Below are positions 34,260 to 43,330 of a stretch of 64,000 nt of DNA, in pieces. A program made the position numbers and the translations under genes. Every line of letters starts with the position of its first letter. Position 1 is the stretch's first letter. Below the pieces are notes generated by a model. That model made no database searches. It was not told the DNA's origin and saw nothing but the letters and a program-made list of their open reading frames with translations. The DNA is from Robiginitomaculum sp. (GTDB lineage: Bacteria > Pseudomonadota > Alphaproteobacteria > Caulobacterales > Maricaulaceae): NCBI GenBank assembly GCA_021776595.1, contig JAJFFP010000037.1, forward strand, positions 1 to 64,000, read 5' to 3'.

Positions 34260-34895
34260 TCAGCTAGTGCTTTCACGAAGCATTTTAGCAAGCGTTGCTG
34301 GTTCCTGCGCCCCGGACACGCCGCATGATCTGGCAATAATGAATGTCGGCACGGCGCTTACGCCTATGCTCTGGGCTTCGCTGACTTCGCGTTTGATCTG
34401 ATCCACATCCCGATCACTGGACAACAGTTTTGCCAATAAGGGTTCATCAAGGCCAATCTGTCCGCCTATCTTTGCCAGAACCTCAGGCTTTCCCACATCC
34501 AGCCCTTGATTAAAAAAGGCCGCGAATAAAGCCATTTGCGCTTCCATTCCTTTTTCCTGACCTTCGGCCCAGCGGATCAAACGGTGGGCATCCAGTGTAT
34601 TGGGGCGTCTGGTAATCCTGTCAAAGCGAAAATCTATGCCGACACGCGCGCCAGCATCCTGCAAATGTTCCATTCCGGCTTTTCGCGCCGCTTTATCGGG
34701 AAACTTGCGGTCCATAAAATCATGGTAATCCAGCCCCTCTTTGGGAATACCCGCATCCAGAAAAAAAGGCCGAAATGCCAAGTTCACCTGCAACTCACCT
34801 TCCAGGGATTTGATCGCCTCTTGTGCATTTCGCAGGCCGATCCAACACCAGGGGCAGACCACATCGGAAACCATATCAAGGGTTGTTTTTATCAT
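34260..34895 (-). CDS. DsbA-family oxidoreductase, FrnE-like
   Basis: This 211-residue thioredoxin-fold protein has the active site CPWC in SDVVCPWCWIGLRNA (about residues 12-17), a long helical insertion and the cis-Pro loop GVSAVPTFIIAR. FrnE-like enzymes act as cytosolic disulfide oxidoreductases or isomerases. No signal peptide is seen. ATG 34895 is preferred over a TTG six bases upstream. It is 13 bases after the KAS III gene on the same strand. Confidence 0.9.
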   Translation of the reverse strand: MIKTTLDMVSDVVCPWCWIGLRNAQEAIKSLEGELQVNLAFRPFFLDAGIPKEGLDYHDFMDRKFPDKAARKAGMEHLQDAGARVGIDFRFDRITRRPNTLDAHRLIRWAEGQEKGMEAQMALFAAFFNQGLDVGKPEVLAKIGGQIGLDEPLLAKLLSSDRDVDQIKREVSEAQSIGVSAVPTFIIARSCGVSGAQEPATLAKMLRESTS

Positions 34896-34908
34896 TGGCA
34901 AAATATCA

Positions 34909-36033
34909 TTATCGTTTGCGCACCACTACAGTGCCCGCGCTATACCCCGCCCCAAATGAGCAGATCAATCCCAGATCGCCTCTGGTAAAATCTTCATGGT
35001 GTTTATGAAAGGCAATGATGGAACCTGCCGAGGAGGTATTGGCATATTCATCCAGAATAACCGGTGCATCTTCCTCGCTGACTTCATGGCCCATCACCTT
35101 TTTGGCAATAAAATGGTTCATGGATAGATTGGCCTGATGCAACCACAGACGTTTTAATTGCGCCGGAGCAAGGTCCAGTTCGGCCAGATGCTCGACAATC
35201 ATATTGGCAACCAGCGGCACGACCTCGCGAAAGACCTTGCGGCCTTCCTGCACAAACAATTTGTCTTCCTTGCCAATGCCTTCAGGGGCCGCACGGTTCA
35301 AAAAACCAAAGTTATTGCGGATATTGTTGGAAAACCTGGTTTTCAATTTGGTGCCAAGAATATCATACGCAGCACCATTGGCGCGGCTTTCTTCCTCTAC
35401 CAGAATAGCCGTTGCCACATCACCAAATATAAAATGGCTGTCGCGATCGCGGAAATTCAGATGCCCGGAGCAAATCTCCGGGTTACAGACAAGCACTGAT
35501 TTTGCCTGCCCGGAGACAATCATGCTCTGCGCGGTCGAAAGCCCGAAAGTGGCCGATGAGCACGCCACATTCATATCATAGCCAAAGCCATTATCCATGC
35601 CCAAGGCATCCTGCACCTCGACAGAGATTGCCGGATAACCCCGTTGCAAATTGGAACAAGCCACCAGCACGGCATCAACGTCTTTAGCCTCACGCCCGGC
35701 GGTTTTTAGCGCATCCCGCGCAGCGTTTACCGCAATTTCGGCCAAAATGGAGATTTCCTCATTGGGCCGCTCGGCAATCCGAGGCGCCATGATCGCGGGA
35801 TCAAGAATTGACTCTTTTGAAATCACATAACGGGATTTGATCCCGGACGCCTTCTCGATAAAAGGGGCGGAGGATAAGGGTTTGGGTTCCACCTCGCCCT
35901 TCTCTATCTCCCCGGCGTGTTCTTTGTTCCACGCTTCTGCCCATGTGTTATAGCTTGTGACCAGTTCATCATTGGAAATGCTTTGCGATGGTGTCCAAAG
36001 ACCCGTTGCGCTTAATACGGCACGCTTATTCAT
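34909..36033 (-). CDS. Beta-ketoacyl-ACP synthase III family protein
   Basis: The 374-residue thiolase-fold enzyme has the catalytic triad of FabH-type synthases: Cys in MNVACSSATFGLSTAQ, His in WLHQANLSMN and Asn in EYANTSSAGSI. It is longer than FabH, with an insertion near residues 30-60, like FabH homologues in alphaproteobacteria that are not linked to the fab operon. It may start or condense an unusual acyl chain. CAGGAAA supports ATG 36033. Confidence 0.9.
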   Translation of the reverse strand: MNKRAVLSATGLWTPSQSISNDELVTSYNTWAEAWNKEHAGEIEKGEVEPKPLSSAPFIEKASGIKSRYVISKESILDPAIMAPRIAERPNEEISILAEIAVNAARDALKTAGREAKDVDAVLVACSNLQRGYPAISVEVQDALGMDNGFGYDMNVACSSATFGLSTAQSMIVSGQAKSVLVCNPEICSGHLNFRDRDSHFIFGDVATAILVEEESRANGAAYDILGTKLKTRFSNNIRNNFGFLNRAAPEGIGKEDKLFVQEGRKVFREVVPLVANMIVEHLAELDLAPAQLKRLWLHQANLSMNHFIAKKVMGHEVSEEDAPVILDEYANTSSAGSIIAFHKHHEDFTRGDLGLICSFGAGYSAGTVVVRKR

Positions 36034-36099
36034 AAATTTTCCTGCCAAATGTTACAAAACGCTTTTACGCCTTTTGAGAAAAAAGACCAGTGGAGCCCT

Positions 36100-37188
36100 T
36101 CAGGCCAGTATCAACTTAAAGTCTTTACGCATCAATCGCGGCTCGACTGTCATGCCCATCAGGGTCTCAGCCCCGATCTGCTTTAGCAGTTTATCGGCGG
36201 CATTCTTTTCTGCACCGGATAGCCTGGTATAATGATCCAGCACCCTTTGCAGCATCCATAAGGGGTAGGGAAACACTGCCCGGTCTTCTTCAACACCGCC
36301 AATGGTGTATTTATGAAAACCGGTAATGCGTGGCAGCTCGCGCACACCGGGGTTATCCGCAACCCATTTTTGCAAATCCTTGAGACTATCCAACAAGATT
36401 GGCAATTGCTCACGCGCAAACATTTTCAGGGTTGGAAGCAGGGTTTCAGGGATCTGATCATTATCAAGAAATTTGCCATGCAAAGGATGCTGCGGTGCGT
36501 GAGTACGCCGGGCCCAGTCGGCTACACGGGGAGCGACTCGCTCCATTATTTTCCCCGATGCCGGGTCGCGATAATTATGCGCATAAAGCGGGCCAAGCAG
36601 GCCGTAATCACCTATGGACGGACGATTGCCGAACAAATACGGGTGCTGGGCCAGATGCGCATCAAAGGACCGTAGAAAATCCTCATAGGTTTTTTCAATT
36701 GCCGGGGCGGTCTTGGGCGTGATACCCAAAAATGGCAATGAACCTTTGAACTTTTCGGCAGCTTTTTTGCCAAGCGCATAACGCTCCTCTTTGGGCAATT
36801 CCGGAAACGCCGTGTTGCCAAATTCCTGATAGGCAAAATCCTCATTATAGGCCCAGCGATAGTGCATGGCCGCGATCAACAGCCATTCATCGCCAAACAG
36901 CTCCAGTATCAGGGCTGCCAGCTTCTGGGTGGCACCTTCCGGGTAAACAGATGGCCCGCCCTCCTGCGCTTCCAGATAATCTATGATATCGGTCGTATCC
37001 TGCACGGTTTCGTCGTCCGGGGTGATCAGCACCGGCACCATGCCATAACCAAGGCGTGGCAGGATTTCATTCTCATAAACTTTGCGATTGGAAAGCACCT
37101 CACGATACGGCACATTTTTCCAGCGCAAATACCCGCGCGCCTTGCCAGAATAAAGCGATAACGGAGCAGCCAGTAATTGATATGTCAT
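36100..37188 (-). CDS. Glutathione S-transferase family protein
   Basis: The 362-residue product starts with a thioredoxin-like GST N-domain (PLSLYSGKARGYLRWKNVPYREV, about 9-31; VPVLITPDDETVQDTTDIIDYLE, 51-73) and a helical C-domain (PYLFGNRPSIGDYGLLGPL, about 200-218). It is longer than classical GSTs because of a C-terminal extension. Substrate unknown. I start at ATG 37188, 13 bases after the DsrE gene; ATG 37233 would overlap it. Confidence 0.85.
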   Translation of the reverse strand: MTYQLLAAPLSLYSGKARGYLRWKNVPYREVLSNRKVYENEILPRLGYGMVPVLITPDDETVQDTTDIIDYLEAQEGGPSVYPEGATQKLAALILELFGDEWLLIAAMHYRWAYNEDFAYQEFGNTAFPELPKEERYALGKKAAEKFKGSLPFLGITPKTAPAIEKTYEDFLRSFDAHLAQHPYLFGNRPSIGDYGLLGPLYAHNYRDPASGKIMERVAPRVADWARRTHAPQHPLHGKFLDNDQIPETLLPTLKMFAREQLPILLDSLKDLQKWVADNPGVRELPRITGFHKYTIGGVEEDRAVFPYPLWMLQRVLDHYTRLSGAEKNAADKLLKQIGAETLMGMTVEPRLMRKDFKLILA

Positions 37189-37201
37189 TGGCACTATCCA
37201 A

Positions 37202-37741
37202 TCAAAAAGGATTAAGCGAATAACCTTCTGCATTCAGCAGGGCATGGGCGGTCATCGCCGAAAGTGACATCTGCACACCCGGCAGTAAATCTTCGTTTTC
37301 TATGCCATAATACGCAGCACTTTGGCCACAAACGTAAAACCGTGTGCCATTGGCAATCAGGGCCGCCACCAAAGGCGCATTGGCGTTTAGCGCATGTTCT
37401 TTTTGGGTGCCGTAATATTCATCTTTGGTAACATCGGCGGCCCCTTGCCCATGCAGCACTACGGCCAGTTGGATGTTCTCTGGCTTCACACCAGCGGCCA
37501 GGTGCATGTTGATAAACCGTGCCACCGTATCCAGTGAACGATTAACCTCACCCGCCTTAGCCCCCTTGGAAATATCAAAGCGAACTTTGAACACCATCTC
37601 TGCGGGGATGGGCTGGTCAGACTTCACAGTGGCAATCTTGCCATATCCGGGAATTAACGGGCCATCATGGAACGCCTCAGGTCCGGCAAAGGCAGGGGTA
37701 GAAAATGCTAAAAGTGCGAAAAACGATAAAATGAACCGCAT
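37202..37741 (-). CDS. Periplasmic DsrE-family protein
   Basis: A 179-residue protein with a Sec signal ending AFA (residues 1-19). The rest has the DsrE/DsrF-like fold: INMHLAAGVKPENIQLAVVLHGQGAADV and FYVCGQSAAYYGIENEDLLPGVQMSLSAMTA, where the Cys matches the sulfur-carrier position of the family. It may handle sulfur or act as a small redox protein. It is upstream of the GST gene and probably cotranscribed. Confidence 0.85.
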   Translation of the reverse strand: MRFILSFFALLAFSTPAFAGPEAFHDGPLIPGYGKIATVKSDQPIPAEMVFKVRFDISKGAKAGEVNRSLDTVARFINMHLAAGVKPENIQLAVVLHGQGAADVTKDEYYGTQKEHALNANAPLVAALIANGTRFYVCGQSAAYYGIENEDLLPGVQMSLSAMTAHALLNAEGYSLNPF

Positions 37742-37865
37742 GGATGTATCCTCAATTACTGGCTAATATCTTTGCCAAATCTAAAGACAATAAAAGTCAA
37801 TGTCATGGGCTTTTATGGTATTTTGACGTATCAGGATGCCGAGGGAACTAACCTACATACAGGTT

Positions 37866-37940
37866 GCTATCCTTCGACAAGCTCAGGATGAGGCATGGAT
37901 ATTACTTTACCGCCTCATCCTGAGCTTGTCGAAGGATAGC
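37866..37940. repeat. Perfect 29-bp inverted repeat, CCTTCGACAAGCTCAGG type
   Basis: The arms 37866-37894 and 37912-37940 are exact reverse complements with a 17-base loop. The sequence is of the type found in many copies in alphaproteobacteria. It lies just downstream of the rpoD stop (37964) and could stop or stabilise its transcript. Other copies are at 42628 and 20975. Confidence 0.85.
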
Positions 37941-37963
37941 TTGCGACCGGTCGAAAGGCTAAA

Positions 37964-39961
37964 TCAAGTATCCAAAAAGCTCCTGAGCTTCCGTGAACGG
38001 CTGGGGTGTTTCAACTTGCGCAGGGCCTTGGCTTCGATCTGGCGAATACGCTCGCGGGTAACCGAGAATTGCTGACCGACTTCTTCCAGCGTGTGATCGG
38101 TATTCATACCAATACCAAAGCGCATGCGCAGCACCCGCTCTTCTCGCGGCGTCAGGCTGGCCAGCACCCTAGTGGTGGTTTCGCGCAAGTTGGACTGAAT
38201 CGCCGCATCCACCGGAAGGATGGCATGCTTGTCCTCAATGAAATCGCCCAGATGACTGTCTTCTTCATCGCCAATGGGGGTTTCAAGACTGATCGGCTCC
38301 TTGGCGATTTTCATCACTTTACGCACTTTTTCAAGCGGCATGGAAAGTTTTTCGGCCAGCTCTTCCGGCGTGGGCTCGCGCCCGATCTCGTGCAGCATCT
38401 GGCGCGAGGTGCGCACCAGCTTGTTAATGGTTTCTATCATATGCACCGGTATGCGAATGGTGCGGGCCTGATCAGCAATCGATCGGGTAATCGCCTGTCT
38501 GATCCACCAGGTAGCATAGGTGGAAAATTTATAGCCCCGACGGTATTCAAATTTGTCCACCGCCTTCATCAGGCCGATATTGCCTTCCTGAATGAGATCC
38601 AGAAATTGCAAACCTCTATTGGTGTATTTCTTGGCGATCGAGATCACCAGACGCAGATTGGCTTCGACCATTTCCTTTTTGGCCAGAGCTGCTTCGCGCT
38701 GACCTTTTTGCACGGTTTTTACGATCTGACGGAACTCGTCAATCGTCACGCCGGCATCTTGGGCTAATTGCCCCACCAGACGACGAAGGCGGCGCACCTG
38801 GTCGGCCTCACGCTCGATAAATTTCGCCCATGCCTTGGAAAGTTTGGCCACATCTTTTTCCCAGTTAGGGTCCAATTCATGACGAAAATAATGTTCCAGG
38901 AATTGCTTGCGCGGCACACCATGGCCATCGGCAAGACGCAATATCCGTCCCTCCAGCCCAACCAGACGTTTATTGATAGCGTATAATTGCTCAACCAATG
39001 CCTCAATGCGATTATTATTCAAATGAATGGCTTTCAGGCGGGTTATGATAGCGTCCTGAATTTCAGTGTATTTACGCCGTGACTGCGCTGTCAGGTCTTT
39101 GCCCTTGAGTTGTGCATCTATCAACTTGCCTTGCAGCTTGTTAAAGGTCTTGAAATCAGCGGCGATGGCGTCCAGTTCAGCCACCACGCCTTCGCGCAAT
39201 TCGGCTTCCATGGCAGAGATCGACAGATTTACCTCATCGTCATCATAATCATCGTCATCATCAGAGGTGCTTTCACCTTCTTTGGCTTCTTCACCCTCGG
39301 CAGGCTTTTCCTCGTCTTTCTCGTCTGTCTTTGCCTCCGGCTTTACTTCGGCCTGCACCTCGCCAGCGGCATCATCACCGGCATTATCTTCTTCAGCGCC
39401 ATGGCGGGCCGCAAAAGTAGTATCCAGATCGATAATATCACGCAGCAGGATACGCCCCTCTGACAACTCCTCGCGCCAGACCATTATCGCCTCAAAAGTC
39501 AGAGCACTTTCGCACAGGCCACGGATCATGGTATCGCGGCCCGCTTCAATGCGTTTGGCAATAGCAATCTCGCCTTCGCGGGATAATAGCTCCACCGTGC
39601 CCATTTCGCGCAAATACATGCGCACCGGATCATCGGTGCGATCCGCCGCCGCTGTAGTATTACCTGTGCGCACCACAGTATTTGCCCTGCGCGGCGCTAC
39701 TGCTTTGCCAGGCTCATTCTCGGCATCTTCGGAATCAACCAGATTAATGCCCATTTCAGACAAGAGAACCATGATGTCCTCAATGCGTTCCGAACTGACC
39801 TCGCCAGAAGGCAAGGCCTTGTTCAACTCTTCATGTGTGACAAACCCACGAGTTTTGGCCAGCATAATCATTTTTTTTACGCTGCTGTCGGAAAGGTCCA
39901 GCAATGGCCCGTCCTGATTTTCCGTCGATGTAGCTTTTGAAGCTTCTGCGGCCTTGACCAT
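37964..39961 (-). CDS. rpoD: RNA polymerase primary sigma factor RpoD
   Basis: The housekeeping sigma-70 of 665 residues. It has region 1.1 ([23 protein letters not shown]), region 1.2 ([22 protein letters not shown]), a long acidic insertion (about 190-250, rich in Glu, Asp and Lys), region 2 ([56 protein letters not shown]) and region 4 ending [29 protein letters not shown]. dnaG lies upstream on the same strand, as usual in this class. Confidence 0.99.
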   Translation of the reverse strand: MVKAAEASKATSTENQDGPLLDLSDSSVKKMIMLAKTRGFVTHEELNKALPSGEVSSERIEDIMVLLSEMGINLVDSEDAENEPGKAVAPRRANTVVRTGNTTAAADRTDDPVRMYLREMGTVELLSREGEIAIAKRIEAGRDTMIRGLCESALTFEAIMVWREELSEGRILLRDIIDLDTTFAARHGAEEDNAGDDAAGEVQAEVKPEAKTDEKDEEKPAEGEEAKEGESTSDDDDDYDDDEVNLSISAMEAELREGVVAELDAIAADFKTFNKLQGKLIDAQLKGKDLTAQSRRKYTEIQDAIITRLKAIHLNNNRIEALVEQLYAINKRLVGLEGRILRLADGHGVPRKQFLEHYFRHELDPNWEKDVAKLSKAWAKFIEREADQVRRLRRLVGQLAQDAGVTIDEFRQIVKTVQKGQREAALAKKEMVEANLRLVISIAKKYTNRGLQFLDLIQEGNIGLMKAVDKFEYRRGYKFSTYATWWIRQAITRSIADQARTIRIPVHMIETINKLVRTSRQMLHEIGREPTPEELAEKLSMPLEKVRKVMKIAKEPISLETPIGDEEDSHLGDFIEDKHAILPVDAAIQSNLRETTTRVLASLTPREERVLRMRFGIGMNTDHTLEEVGQQFSVTRERIRQIEAKALRKLKHPSRSRKLRSFLDT

Positions 39962-40053
39962 ATATCACCTATCCCCACCACCGTGCCCGGCACGATAGTG
40001 GTAATCCCTGCTCACCGGGCGAACCCGTATTATACCCATGCTGCAACGCCTCG

Positions 40054-41874
40054 TCAGGCGCCACTCTCATCGTCTTCGCCAGCTATTGCAGATCGCTGCG
40101 CAATCCCAAGTGCCCGCAGGCCGCTCTGGTCATCGCGCTTCAGACCTTCCAGCATTTGTTGCACCCGCAAAGCCTGTTCATCCACAGATCCCAGCCTCCC
40201 GATCAGCGTTTGCGCTGCCTGCAGCCAGCGTTCAATGCGATCAGTCAGAGATTGTTCCAGAACAGGTATCGTGCGTCGCTCCAGTGTTTTAAGATCGTCT
40301 GCAAAACCTTTCCCGGTTAAATGGCGATGCAAACTCGCCCTGTCAACACTTGTCCCGGTCACCCAATGTTCCAAAATGGCCTCTTGCAGACGAATTAACC
40401 CTTCATCACTAAGGGGTAAATTGGCAAAAGTCTCATCCACCTCAGCCAGCATTTGCGGTTCCGCCACAATTTGCGCCAGTAAAAACCTTTGTTCGGCAAG
40501 GCCTGACGCCTTCCGCTTGGCGATATTGCGTAAATCTGTGGTGGGAAAAGCACGGGCAGAAACACGTCCGGAATGATACTTTGGCGTACGGCGAAAAAGT
40601 GCATCGATACGCGAAAAAAACTCACTGATATAAAAACCGGAAACCTCTTTATTGCCGATCTCACTGGTAATTTCCCGCAAACGCTTTTTCAGTCCGGCCC
40701 GCGATTCAGGTGTATCAAGGGGAACGCGTGACTTTTCACGCTCCCACAACACATCCACCAGTGCTCTTGCTTCGCGTAACACGTCTTCCATGGCCGCCCG
40801 GCCGCGTTTTGCGATCATATCATCCGGGTCAAGTCCGGCTGGCAAAAATGCAAATTTCAGCGTCCGGCCCGGCTCCAGCATGGGCAAAGCGCGGTCCAGT
40901 GCCCGGTGCGCCGCCCGCTGGCCAGCACTATCCCCATCAAAGCAAAGGACAGGCTCCGGCCCCGCCTGCCACAACAGCCGTAACTGTTCCTCGGTCAGTG
41001 CCGTTCCCAATGGGGCCACAGCATGCTCAATCCCGGCGCGCGCCAACGCAATGACATCCATATACCCCTCGGCGACAATGAGTCCGTTTGCGTTGGCCTT
41101 GCGCATCGCTGCACGGGCCTGTGGATAGCGATATAAAGTGCGCCCCTTGTGAAACAGCGGCGTTTCGGGCGAGTTGAGATATTTCGCCTTGGCATCAGCC
41201 GATAAAGCCCGCCCGCCAAAGCCAACCAGCCGCCGCCGGGTATCATGAATGGGAAACATCACCCGGTCACGAAAGCGATCATAAGGCGCTTTGCCATCCT
41301 CTGGCGCAATCAACAGCCCTGCCTCTATGAGGGCACCAAGGCTCGCCCCTTTTTGCAGCAGGTAATCTTTTAATGCCGTGCGCGATGACGGCGCATAGCC
41401 CATACCAAAAGTAGCCCATACCTTCTCGTCCAACCCACGGTTATCAAGATAATGACGGGCATGACGACCCCGAACGCGACCAAGTTCAGCCGCATAAAAC
41501 CCTGCCGCTTCCTCCATCCATTCCAGGAGGCCTTTCTGGCGCATTTCCTTTTTTGCCGCTTCCGGGTCCGGTGCCGGCAGGGCCATGCCCGCTACGCCTG
41601 CCAGACGCTCCACGGCTTCGGTAAAGCTAAGCCCCTCGGTTTCCTGAAACCAGGAGATAACATCCCCATGCTTTCCCGATGAAAAGCAATGGTAAAAGCC
41701 CTTCTCGTCATTAACGAAAAAGCTGGGGGTTTTTTCCTTGTTAAATGGCGACAGCCCTGCAAATTCGCGGCCCTGGCGGCGCAGCTTCACCGTCCGCCCG
41801 ATCACCTCGGACGGCTTGATACGGCTTTTCAGCTCTTCAATAAAATCTTCGCCAAAGCGCATGTGTTTTGCCAA
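40054..41874 (-). CDS. dnaG: DNA primase DnaG
   Basis: The 606-residue primase makes RNA primers for replication. It has an N-terminal zinc-like domain (about 35-65, GLSPFNKEKTPSFFVNDEKG and HCFSSGKHGD), a Toprim core (NGLIVAEGYMDVIALARAG, CFDGDSAGQRAA) and a C-terminal DnaB-binding part. Three of the four usual zinc ligands (CxxH and CxxC) are replaced (SPFN, CFSS). I believe this is common in alphaproteobacteria. Upstream of rpoD, 92 bases. Confidence 0.97.
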   Translation of the reverse strand: MAKHMRFGEDFIEELKSRIKPSEVIGRTVKLRRQGREFAGLSPFNKEKTPSFFVNDEKGFYHCFSSGKHGDVISWFQETEGLSFTEAVERLAGVAGMALPAPDPEAAKKEMRQKGLLEWMEEAAGFYAAELGRVRGRHARHYLDNRGLDEKVWATFGMGYAPSSRTALKDYLLQKGASLGALIEAGLLIAPEDGKAPYDRFRDRVMFPIHDTRRRLVGFGGRALSADAKAKYLNSPETPLFHKGRTLYRYPQARAAMRKANANGLIVAEGYMDVIALARAGIEHAVAPLGTALTEEQLRLLWQAGPEPVLCFDGDSAGQRAAHRALDRALPMLEPGRTLKFAFLPAGLDPDDMIAKRGRAAMEDVLREARALVDVLWEREKSRVPLDTPESRAGLKKRLREITSEIGNKEVSGFYISEFFSRIDALFRRTPKYHSGRVSARAFPTTDLRNIAKRKASGLAEQRFLLAQIVAEPQMLAEVDETFANLPLSDEGLIRLQEAILEHWVTGTSVDRASLHRHLTGKGFADDLKTLERRTIPVLEQSLTDRIERWLQAAQTLIGRLGSVDEQALRVQQMLEGLKRDDQSGLRALGIAQRSAIAGEDDESGA

Positions 41875-41971
41875 TTACCCGGTTGGAGAAGATAAATCTT
41901 ATACGGAGAAAGGGAAAGGAGAAATGCGGGGGCAATCGCGGTTGTTCACAAGAACGCCCTGTGGATACGTA

Positions 41972-42002
41972 TTGACAATTATCTATTTATTTTGTATATA
42001 CA
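41972..42002 (+). promoter_or_regulatory. Sigma-70 promoter with operator palindrome for the brnT-brnA locus
   Basis: TTGACA (41972-41977), 17 bases, then TATATA (41995-42000): a near-ideal promoter. The -10 lies within the palindrome TGTATATACA (41993-42002), a likely site for autorepression by BrnA. The start of brnT is 45 bases downstream. Confidence 0.65.
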
Positions 42003-42046
42003 TGTTGCTTGACGTAATCCGGGGGACATTAATTTAGGAATTCGTC

Positions 42047-42349
42047 ATGCACGATATGAAATTAGAATTTTCCAGTTTTCATTGGGATGAAAATAAACGC
42101 TCGGTAAATTTAGTAAAGCATGGCATCGACTTTCTGGATGCTGTCACAATTTTTGAAGACCCAGTTTTCATCAAACCATCGAGCTTTGAATAAGAGGAGC
42201 GACACATTGTCGTTGGTATTTTAGATACGATCACTATCGCGGTTATATTTACAATACGAGACGGCAATTGCAGAATTATTTCTGCACGGTGTGCAAGGAA
42301 AAATGAGCGAAGAGAATATCGTGACCTATACCCGGGAGGAACTGGATAA
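42047..42349 (+). pseudogene. brnT: brnT toxin gene interrupted by a stop codon
   Basis: Read through, this frame encodes a 100-residue BrnT-like ribonuclease toxin: FHWDENKRSVNLVKHGIDFLDAVTIFEDP before the stop, and EERHIVVGILDTITIAVIFTIRDG and RIISARCARKNERREY after it. A TAA at 42191-42193 (codon 49) interrupts it at a point where relatives have a sense codon. The reading frame is otherwise intact and overlaps brnA by 47 bases, as in functional pairs. The toxin is probably not made, unless the stop is read through or is a sequence error. Confidence 0.75.
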
Positions 42350-42623
42350 ACTTCCCGATGAAACCGACTGGAAGCGCGTGCGCGCGCTTACCGATGAAGA
42401 TATTGCCAAGGCCGTAGCCGACGACCCCGATGCGGCCCCGATTGATCTGGACTGGTCGGACGCGGAACTGTGGATACCCGTCAGCAAAAAAGCCATCAGT
42501 CTGCGCGTTGATAATGATGTGCTGGAGTTTTTTCGCGCCAGCGGGCGCGGCTATCAAACCCGCATGAATGCGGTATTGCGCCAATACATGACGCACCAGA
42601 AGAATAAGAAAAAACACGCCTGA
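42303..42623 (+). CDS. brnA: BrnA family antitoxin
   Basis: BrnA is the DNA-binding antitoxin that blocks BrnT and represses its promoter. From ATG 42303 the product has 106 residues with the typical C-terminal ribbon-helix-helix part VSKKAISLRVDNDVLEFFRASGRGYQTRMNAVLRQYM (about 62-98). An in-frame GTG at 42291 is less likely, since AAGGAA lies at 42295-42300. The gene is intact although the toxin frame is broken. Confidence 0.85.
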   Translation: MSEENIVTYTREELDKLPDETDWKRVRALTDEDIAKAVADDPDAAPIDLDWSDAELWIPVSKKAISLRVDNDVLEFFRASGRGYQTRMNAVLRQYMTHQKNKKKHA

Positions 42624-42627
42624 CCCC

Positions 42628-42701
42628 CCATCCTTCGACAGGCTCAGGATGAGGTGTGTGAGAGGCTCATAAATCTTCATCCTGATCTTATCGAAGGATG
42701 G
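42628..42701. repeat. Inverted repeat, CCTTCGACAAGCTCAGG type, imperfect copy
   Basis: The left arm begins CCATCCTTCGACAGGCTCAGGATGA (one change from the rpoD copy); the right arm, 42677-42701, has TTCATCCTGATCTTATCGAAGGATGG. It begins four bases after the brnA stop and ends near the yqeY stop, between the two convergent genes. Confidence 0.75.
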
Positions 42702-42714
42702 AAGCTGTATATTG

Positions 42715-43173
42715 TCAGCTCAAAATGGCTTTGACAGCGGCGCCGGCTTTGCCAAAGTCCATGGCCCCGCCATATTTGGCCTTCAGGGCCGCCATGCACT
42801 TGCCCATATCTTTTAAGCCCGCAGCGTCTAATTCCTCGACCACTTCGCGAGCGGCAGCATCAATTTCATCATCATTCATCTGGCGCGGCATAAATTCCGC
42901 TATGATGGCGCTTTCTTCACGCTCCCGCTCGGCCAGATCGGCGCGACCGGCTTCTTCATAAATGCGGGCGCTGTCTTCACGTTGTTTGAGTAGTTTGGAG
43001 AGAATTTGCAGGATCTGGTCCTCGGCACAGCCCTCACCGACATCGCGCGTTCGTGCGGCAATATCACGATCCTTGATCGCCGCCTGCACAAGACGCAAAG
43101 TTGAAACACGAACAGTGTCTTTGGCCTTCATGGCTTCAATAAGTTTGGTCTTGATCTGATCGCGTAGCGACAT
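42715..43173 (-). CDS. GatB/YqeY domain protein
   Basis: The 152-residue protein has the YqeY fold related to the tail of the amidotransferase GatB: LRDQIKTKLIEAMKAKDTVRVSTLRLVQAAIKDRDI, EESAIIAEFMPRQMNDDEI and KDMGKCMAALKAKYGGAMDFGKAGAAVKAIL. It may bind tRNA, but its role is not settled. ATG 43173 follows AAGGGTGA; GTG 43182 is an alternative. It is divergent from carA, a usual neighbour in this class. Confidence 0.93.
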   Translation of the reverse strand: MSLRDQIKTKLIEAMKAKDTVRVSTLRLVQAAIKDRDIAARTRDVGEGCAEDQILQILSKLLKQREDSARIYEEAGRADLAEREREESAIIAEFMPRQMNDDEIDAAAREVVEELDAAGLKDMGKCMAALKAKYGGAMDFGKAGAAVKAILS

Positions 43174-43330
43174 GTTATTCACCCTTTATGTGACCGTTCC
43201 GTCACGCGTTATCATGCCCTGTCACTCATAAAATAACGCACCCGACAGAACCGCCCACCGGTTGACGCTACGAACTGCCTTGCCTAGTTTCGCGTCAATT
43301 CCAAGGCAGAAAAAACCGGAGCGTTGGCCT

